A DNA stretch of 17,983 bases from UBA3700 sp002372775 (GTDB taxonomy: Bacteria > Bacillota > Clostridia > Christensenellales > UBA3700). Within the stretch, counting starts at the first letter, position 1. Each line of letters begins with the position of its first letter. Shown piece by piece: positions 13,545 through 17,983 of the stretch. Under the pieces are notes generated by a model. It had not been told where the DNA came from. It did no database searches and saw only the letters and a list, made by a program, of their open reading frames with translations. Location: positions 1 through 17,983 of the forward strand of contig CAMOIC010000030.1 of the NCBI GenBank assembly GCA_946615965.1. The letters are read 5' to 3'. A program made the translations under genes and the position numbers.

Positions 13545-15329
13545 TTATTTTCCTAAGATATAATCCTCTTTAAAAGCTTCATTATAATCGTCTGTATATT
13601 TTTGTAATTGTCTTTCACCATATTCAAAATTTAGATTTAAATCCTCTGCTCTTTTTTGAAGCGCAGTCTCTAAAATAAACACAACAATAGTATTAACATT
13701 TCTCCATCTAAATTGGTGATTACACATCATATCTTTAAAGTTTTCCATAAAGGCTTTTACTTTATTAAACTCTTCTTCCCCAAGTGTTGCAGATATAGCT
13801 AAAGCATTAGCAAATGCATCGGCAAATGTAACAGAAAAATCCATATAATACACTGAAAGTGTATCTACTGTGTAGAACTTACCATCACAAAGTACTGGAA
13901 TCTTAGTTTCAAAACCATAATGAATGCACTCGGAAATTATGTGAATTTGAGTGTATCTATCAAAGAATGGAACTGTTGAACATAACGCAAGAACAGCCTT
14001 CTTTGCTTTAACTATTTTACTTGCTGGAGCTAAGTCTTCTTTATCTAATTCAAATATCTTAGATATTAGCCCAAATACAGGCTTTGCCCTCATACCTGTT
14101 GAAAGCCACTTTATCTCATAAACAATCTCTTCATAGTTATTCTTTAGAAACTCTCTAAAGTTGACATCACTCATTTCAAGATATGAATAAAATTTTGTGA
14201 CGTATTGCATTGTTAACTCTTTCCAGTCACCATTAACAGCTTCTACTGGAATAGGTTTTGTCTCTTCAGAATCGATATAATTTAAGAAATGCTTAGCAGT
14301 AGCTAAATCGCCATATAGACCATTTAATTGAGCAAATATTCTTCTTGCTTTTTCTTTATCCCCTTCATTGAAATAAATGATTCCAAGATATGCATTATAT
14401 GAATAAGAGTCTGGGTTGTCTTTTATAAGCTTCTTTAGATAATTCTTTGCTTCGTCTAATAAGCCACCTTTTATTAGAATTTGACAAATTCTATGGAATT
14501 GCATAAATTCCGTATCTGGAGCTTCTATAATTGAGCTTATAGCCTTCTTTAGTCCTTCCTTATCTTTAGAATCGACAAGAGTTTGGCAATACAGAAGTCT
14601 AATATTTAAATCATCGCCATATTCATCTAAAGTCTTTTCACAAAGGTCTTTTGCTTCCCTAACGTAACCTAGAATTAGTAAAGCCATAGCTTTTGAATAA
14701 ATAACTATCTTCTTTTGCTGGTTATTAACTTTAAGCTTTAAAGCTTCATTAGCTAAATCTATTGCTTCTCCATAAGAGCCTTCATTAATACATGCACAAA
14801 TCTTGTCAATGTATTGATCAAATCTTACAGAGTCATTAATCATTGTAAATGTGTTTTGTTGAGGTGGTTCTTTTAAAATCTCTTCCAAATCGAAATCTAT
14901 AGCATCATCCTTTTCTAGATTCTTGCCTGTCATATCTACTTCAAGGCGAACCATATCATCAACTATTTGTGATGCAAAAACCTTCTTTGTCTTTATATAA
15001 TCCTTTACTGAATCGTAATAATACTGTGCTAAATCTCTATCATTTAGAGATAGCATATTTATAAGCATCATAATCTTGATTTCAGCATCATCTGGATATT
15101 TAGACATAAGTCTATACAAAAGCTCGTTAGAATAGCCATATTTAAATCTAGCGGCATAAACCTTGGCAAGTTCTATACTGATTTTCTTTTTATCTTTTTC
15201 TTTCTTTGCTAACTTCTCGGCAGATTTTAAATATGGAATAGCCTCTAGGAACTTGTTATTTTCCATACACGCTCTAGATAGATCCATATAATCGCCCATT
15301 GTAGAAGGCATTGAAACAATCTTATTCAT
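13545..15329 (-). CDS. TPR-type helical repeat protein of unknown function (594 aa)
   Basis: This soluble, mostly helical protein has no membrane segment or signal peptide. Tetratricopeptide-like helix pairs are readable at about residues 15-115 (EAIPYLKSAEKLAKKEKD, then a YPDDAEI turn) and at about 175-350 (YGEAIDLANEALKL, VREAKDLCEKTLDEYGDD, LDEAKNYLKKLIKDNPDS, KEKARRIFAQLNGLYGD). The C-terminal 230 residues are different and match no domain I know. TPR arrays mediate protein-protein contacts. The ATG 15327-15329 overlaps the hslO stop codon by 8 bases with no clear SD, so it probably depends on translation of hslO; Met7 or Met11 are possible later starts. Its neighbour Hsp33 suggests, but does not prove, a role in protein quality control. 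It is last in its operon. Confidence 0.85.
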   Translation of the reverse strand: MNKIVSMPSTMGDYMDLSRACMENNKFLEAIPYLKSAEKLAKKEKDKKKISIELAKVYAARFKYGYSNELLYRLMSKYPDDAEIKIMMLINMLSLNDRDLAQYYYDSVKDYIKTKKVFASQIVDDMVRLEVDMTGKNLEKDDAIDFDLEEILKEPPQQNTFTMINDSVRFDQYIDKICACINEGSYGEAIDLANEALKLKVNNQQKKIVIYSKAMALLILGYVREAKDLCEKTLDEYGDDLNIRLLYCQTLVDSKDKEGLKKAISSIIEAPDTEFMQFHRICQILIKGGLLDEAKNYLKKLIKDNPDSYSYNAYLGIIYFNEGDKEKARRIFAQLNGLYGDLATAKHFLNYIDSEETKPIPVEAVNGDWKELTMQYVTKFYSYLEMSDVNFREFLKNNYEEIVYEIKWLSTGMRAKPVFGLISKIFELDKEDLAPASKIVKAKKAVLALCSTVPFFDRYTQIHIISECIHYGFETKIPVLCDGKFYTVDTLSVYYMDFSVTFADAFANALAISATLGEEEFNKVKAFMENFKDMMCNHQFRWRNVNTIVVFILETALQKRAEDLNLNFEYGERQLQKYTDDYNEAFKEDYILGK

Positions 15330-16164
15330 CGAAAATCTTACTTATATCCTCTTCTTTATATGAATACTTTTTACTGCAGAATTGGCAAGATACTTCAATC
15401 TTTCCTTCTTTAGCAATAATATCGTATACATCTTTCTTTCCTAATGTTTTTAACATACCCATAATTCTTTCATCAGAACATGAGCATTCATATACAGGAT
15501 GAACATCCTCTAATTGTTGCATTTGGAAATGTCCAAAATAATACTCTAAGAAACCTTGAGAGCCTCTTTCCTCTACTAATGCAGCTACATCCTTTAATTG
15601 AGATACAGCATCAGATAGAATGAATTTTATATCGTCTGTACAATTTGGCATTGGTTGAACAATTACACCACTGCTCATTAAGCACTTACCATCTTTAACT
15701 TTAACACCTAAAGAAATAGCTGATGGCAATTGCTCAGACTTTGTGAAATAGTAAGCAAAATCTAAATCGATATTTCCACAAACAATTTCAGATAATCCGT
15801 TGTATGGTTCTTTTAAACCAAAATCTTTAATGATATTCAAATATCCATTCTTACCAACTATCTCTTCAACACTTCCCTCGGCATTAGGATTTTCCATATA
15901 TCCTCTAACCTTAGCACCTGTATCTGCACAAACAACAAGCTTGCCGCCCTTGCCCATACCTTGCATGATTAGTGTTAATTTATTTCCCTTGAACTTAAAA
16001 CCACTAGAGATAAATGCTCCTAGTGTTAATAATTTTCCAAGCGCTACTGCTGCATCATCAGATAAGTGATGATAATCAATAGCCTTTTGTACTATATCTG
16101 TTGTTTCTAAAACATCAACAATTGCTTTTCCTTCAAAAAGCATTGCTCTTTTTATGCAATCCAT
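15322..16164 (-). CDS. hslO: Hsp33 redox-regulated chaperone
   Basis: This 280-residue cytoplasmic holdase binds unfolding proteins under oxidative stress. The C-terminal zinc redox switch is intact: C227-S-C229, then C260-QF-C263, the CxC...CxxC signature that releases zinc and forms disulfides on oxidation. The N-terminal core carries the family's GKLLTLGAFISS and MGKGGK blocks (about 42-54 and 70-75) and the YFTKSEQLPSAISLGV segment at about 139-154. The length matches the family. The ATG at 16164 has GAGGAG a few bases upstream, lying in the end of the methyltransferase gene only 2 bases away. Downstream it overlaps the TPR gene by 8 bases. No heat-shock operator (CIRCE) is visible in front of it, as it lies inside an operon. 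Confidence 0.97.
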   Translation of the reverse strand: MDCIKRAMLFEGKAIVDVLETTDIVQKAIDYHHLSDDAAVALGKLLTLGAFISSGFKFKGNKLTLIMQGMGKGGKLVVCADTGAKVRGYMENPNAEGSVEEIVGKNGYLNIIKDFGLKEPYNGLSEIVCGNIDLDFAYYFTKSEQLPSAISLGVKVKDGKCLMSSGVIVQPMPNCTDDIKFILSDAVSQLKDVAALVEERGSQGFLEYYFGHFQMQQLEDVHPVYECSCSDERIMGMLKTLGKKDVYDIIAKEGKIEVSCQFCSKKYSYKEEDISKIFDE

Positions 16165-16166
16165 TT

Positions 16167-16877
16167 TTATCTCCTCTTGCAGACAAATAATAATCTTCTT
16201 GAATCTTTCTTAACTTCACTAAAATCTTGGCCATCAAAAACTTGAACATCAAATTCACTTAACGCCTTTAATAAATCTTCTTGTTTTTGAACATATTGTG
16301 TATGATCTTCTTCAACTCTTCTATAAAGATCATCTTTTTCTTTTTCAAAGAAAGAAAGTTGCATAATAACCTTATTATCTTCTAGCGAATTTGACCATAT
16401 ATAAGTCGCTTTTTCTGTGTCCTCGCAGAACACATTATTTCCAAGGATATTTGTTAGTTTATACTCTGATGAAACATCGAAGATAAAATAACCATCCTTT
16501 TTGATAAATCTCGATATGTTTTCAAATAACTTAGTTATTTCTTCTTGTGGAAGATAATTAATTCCATCACAAACGCAAGTTACAAAATCTACTTTATGAG
16601 GTGGTTCAAATTCAAAAATATCTGACTCAATAAAGATAATATTTTGGAAATTTTCTCTAGCTTTGTTTCTTGCTGTATTAAGCATTTCAGAACTTAAATC
16701 TACACCAAGCATTTTATTACCTAGTTTAGATAAAAGAATTGTCATTGTGCCTGTACCACAGCACAAATCAATTCCCTCACCTTTTGTGTAGTTTTTGATG
16801 AAATCTAGATAAGTCTTGTAATCAAAATCCTGCATTAAGGTATCATAATACTTTGCAAGAATTGTATAAGCTTCCAT
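16167..16877 (-). CDS. Class I SAM-dependent methyltransferase
   Basis: The 236-residue cytoplasmic enzyme transfers a methyl group from S-adenosylmethionine. Motif I is IDLCCGTGTMT at 36-46, and the acidic residue D60 after strand 2 (GVDLS) would bind the ribose hydroxyls. DFVTCVCDGINYL at about 96-108 follows the usual strand 4. The N-terminal 'Y..LAKYYDTLM' helix is typical of the YqeM/UbiE-like small methyltransferases found in Bacillota. The substrate cannot be deduced; RNA, protein or small-molecule targets are all possible. The ATG at 16877 shares bases with the stop codon of the membrane-protein gene (TAATG), so the two are translationally coupled, and hslO begins 2 bases after its stop. 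Confidence 0.9.
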   Translation of the reverse strand: MEAYTILAKYYDTLMQDFDYKTYLDFIKNYTKGEGIDLCCGTGTMTILLSKLGNKMLGVDLSSEMLNTARNKARENFQNIIFIESDIFEFEPPHKVDFVTCVCDGINYLPQEEITKLFENISRFIKKDGYFIFDVSSEYKLTNILGNNVFCEDTEKATYIWSNSLEDNKVIMQLSFFEKEKDDLYRRVEEDHTQYVQKQEDLLKALSEFDVQVFDGQDFSEVKKDSRRLLFVCKRR

Positions 16878-17902
16878 TATTTCTTCTTTTTCTTGTAACT
16901 AATTTTGTTATTGTTTTTGCTTTCAGCTTTCTTTGCTGCAGCCTTAGCTTCTTTTTGTTGTTGCTTCTTTGCATCTTCTTGTTGCTTGTTATATAAGTAA
17001 GCAATGAAGTTATCTGTCATAAATTGTGAATATGAAATATTCATTAATGCATAGAATGAGAATCCTACAGCAATAAATATAATTAGCACGATTAATGAAA
17101 TTTGACTAATTAAGAACAATAGACATGGAGCAATAAATATAACTGAGATAATTAAAACTTGAATCCAGTTCATGCATGTAAGAATTGCTGCATTCTTTAA
17201 ACAAATACCAAAGTTCTCAAATGGCTTTTGTGAGAATTTATATGTAACAAACATTGGAACTAAGATAATGCAGTACATAACAGCGATAAGTCCAAGTAAG
17301 CATGAAACTATAGCAAGAACCCACCAATAAGCTGCTACTGGAGCACCTATTGCATTTGCTTTAATAATCTCTAAGATTGAGCAAGTAGCTCCTGTTGCTA
17401 TTACACCTAAAACTGTATAAACGATTAAGAATTTATACCAGTGTCTTTTAATTCCTCTAAAGAAATCTCTAAAGAATTTACTCTCTACTCCCCATAGACA
17501 GTTTCTCATGTAGTTATATACACCTGCCATACCAATACTTCCAATCATCATACCTGGAATGATGAATAAAGAATATTGAATGCGAGCATCATAAATTCTT
17601 GATAATGCTTCAATGAAAGTGCTACCGTCTGTAGCTCCATAACCAATACCTAAGTTACCAACAAAGTTGTAATCAGCTAAAATATTTGGCTCTACAACAT
17701 AATTTAAAACAACCACAAATACAGCGATTAGTGGTAAGAAGAATAATGCACCAAATAAACTTGCTAAAATTGACTTACCAATTTGAGCAGAATATGTGCC
17801 AAACATTTGCTTAATTCTTCCCTTAAAATTTCTATCTCTACTAACCGGACTTAAATCTGGCGCTAATGTTAATTTGCTAGCTAGCGTTGCTGCCATACTC
17901 AT
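16877..17902 (-). CDS. Six-segment membrane protein with lysine-rich tail (341 aa), weakly DUF624/YesL-like
   Basis: The protein has about six hydrophobic segments with a loop of about 50 residues between the first two. An RGIKRHWYKFL amphipathic block precedes the third. The pattern 'G..GVYNYMRNCL...FFRDFF.G.KRHW' recalls DUF624 (YesL-like) proteins, but I am not sure. The last 45 residues are hydrophilic, rich in Gln, Ala and Lys, and end in a run of lysines; such tails lie in the cytoplasm and could touch RNA, ribosomes or acidic lipids. I start at ATG 17900-17902, with AAGGAGT 8 bases upstream. The frame's first Met (17938) falls in the -10 element. It is first in the operon and coupled to the methyltransferase. 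Function unknown. Confidence 0.85.
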   Translation of the reverse strand: MSMAATLASKLTLAPDLSPVSRDRNFKGRIKQMFGTYSAQIGKSILASLFGALFFLPLIAVFVVVLNYVVEPNILADYNFVGNLGIGYGATDGSTFIEALSRIYDARIQYSLFIIPGMMIGSIGMAGVYNYMRNCLWGVESKFFRDFFRGIKRHWYKFLIVYTVLGVIATGATCSILEIIKANAIGAPVAAYWWVLAIVSCLLGLIAVMYCIILVPMFVTYKFSQKPFENFGICLKNAAILTCMNWIQVLIISVIFIAPCLLFLISQISLIVLIIFIAVGFSFYALMNISYSQFMTDNFIAYLYNKQQEDAKKQQQKEAKAAAKKAESKNNNKISYKKKKK

Positions 17903-17910
17903 AGGACAAT

Positions 17911-17917
17911 ACTCCTT
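17911..17917 (-). promoter_or_regulatory. Ribosome binding site that decides the start of the first operon gene
   Basis: AAGGAGT on the minus strand lies 8 bases before the ATG at 17902. It rules in favour of this start over the one 36 bases upstream. Confidence 0.85.
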
Positions 17918-17937
17918 ACTTGAATTAATACGATACA

Positions 17938-17966
17938 ATGATACACTATTTTATTCTAAATCGCAA
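17938..17966 (-). promoter_or_regulatory. Promoter of the membrane protein-methyltransferase-hslO-TPR operon
   Basis: On the minus strand TTGCGA (17961-17966) and TATCAT (17938-17943) are separated by 17 bases. The expected transcription start is near 17931, giving a leader of about 29 nt that contains the ribosome site. Confidence 0.65.
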
Positions 17967-17983
17967 AATAAATATAATATAAA

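Noticed and set aside
1..17983. CRISPR array, insertion sequence, prophage genes or replication origin
   Set aside because: No regularly spaced long repeats, transposase or integrase motifs, inverted-repeat-bounded elements or DnaA-box clusters were seen.

Overview
The window looks like a chromosomal segment of an AT-rich, low-GC Gram-positive bacterium (Bacillota, probably an uncultured Clostridia-type lineage). The grounds are strong AGGAGG-type ribosome binding sites, sigma-A promoters close to consensus, hairpin-plus-T-run terminators, and genes such as hslO, pgsA, asnS and valS. Tryptophan is encoded by TGG (for example in asnS), so the standard bacterial code applies rather than the Mollicutes TGA=Trp code. 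No species can be named from the sequence alone. All recognisable protein genes lie on the minus strand and are read from right to left.

Right block, 17966 to 13545: a promoter at 17938-17966 drives a tightly packed set. It holds a six-segment membrane protein with a lysine-rich tail, a class I SAM methyltransferase (TAATG overlap), the redox chaperone Hsp33 (hslO) and a 594-residue TPR-type repeat protein that overlaps hslO by 8 bases.

Central block, 13471 to 3989: a second promoter (13442-13471) starts a long run that ends at a terminator at 3989-4021. Its members are a PgsA-type phosphatidyltransferase, an 89-residue two-segment membrane protein, valS, a phosphoglycolate-phosphatase-like HAD hydrolase, two multi-pass membrane proteins of unknown function, and a 1078-residue ABC transporter. 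The transporter fuses an ATPase to a four-segment FtsX/MacB-type permease with an ectodomain of about 590 residues. Most junctions are 1 to 35 bases or overlaps.

Intergenic 3537-4040: this holds the only plus-strand gene I can support, a candidate structured non-coding RNA of about 200 nt. It has its own near-consensus promoter and intrinsic terminator, a 13-bp closing helix joining its ends, and G+C-rich internal hairpins. Size and shape recall 6S RNA, but I could not confirm a family. Its terminator faces the terminator of the ABC operon. Between its promoter and the divergent asnS promoter lie GTCACA repeats. Helically phased copies of the same element occur upstream of the pgsA promoter.

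Left block, 3598 to 1: asnS is followed 15 bases later by tRNA-Thr(CGU) and one terminator, so the pair is probably co-transcribed. To the left is a single-gene cassette with its own promoter and terminator that encodes a stand-alone DUF262 (ParB-like, GmrS-type) protein, a family linked to restriction and phage defence. At the left edge is the N-terminal membrane part of a protein resembling the sensor portion of diguanylate cyclases, cut by the window. Upstream start codons of three genes fall inside promoter elements, so I use shorter starts for them.
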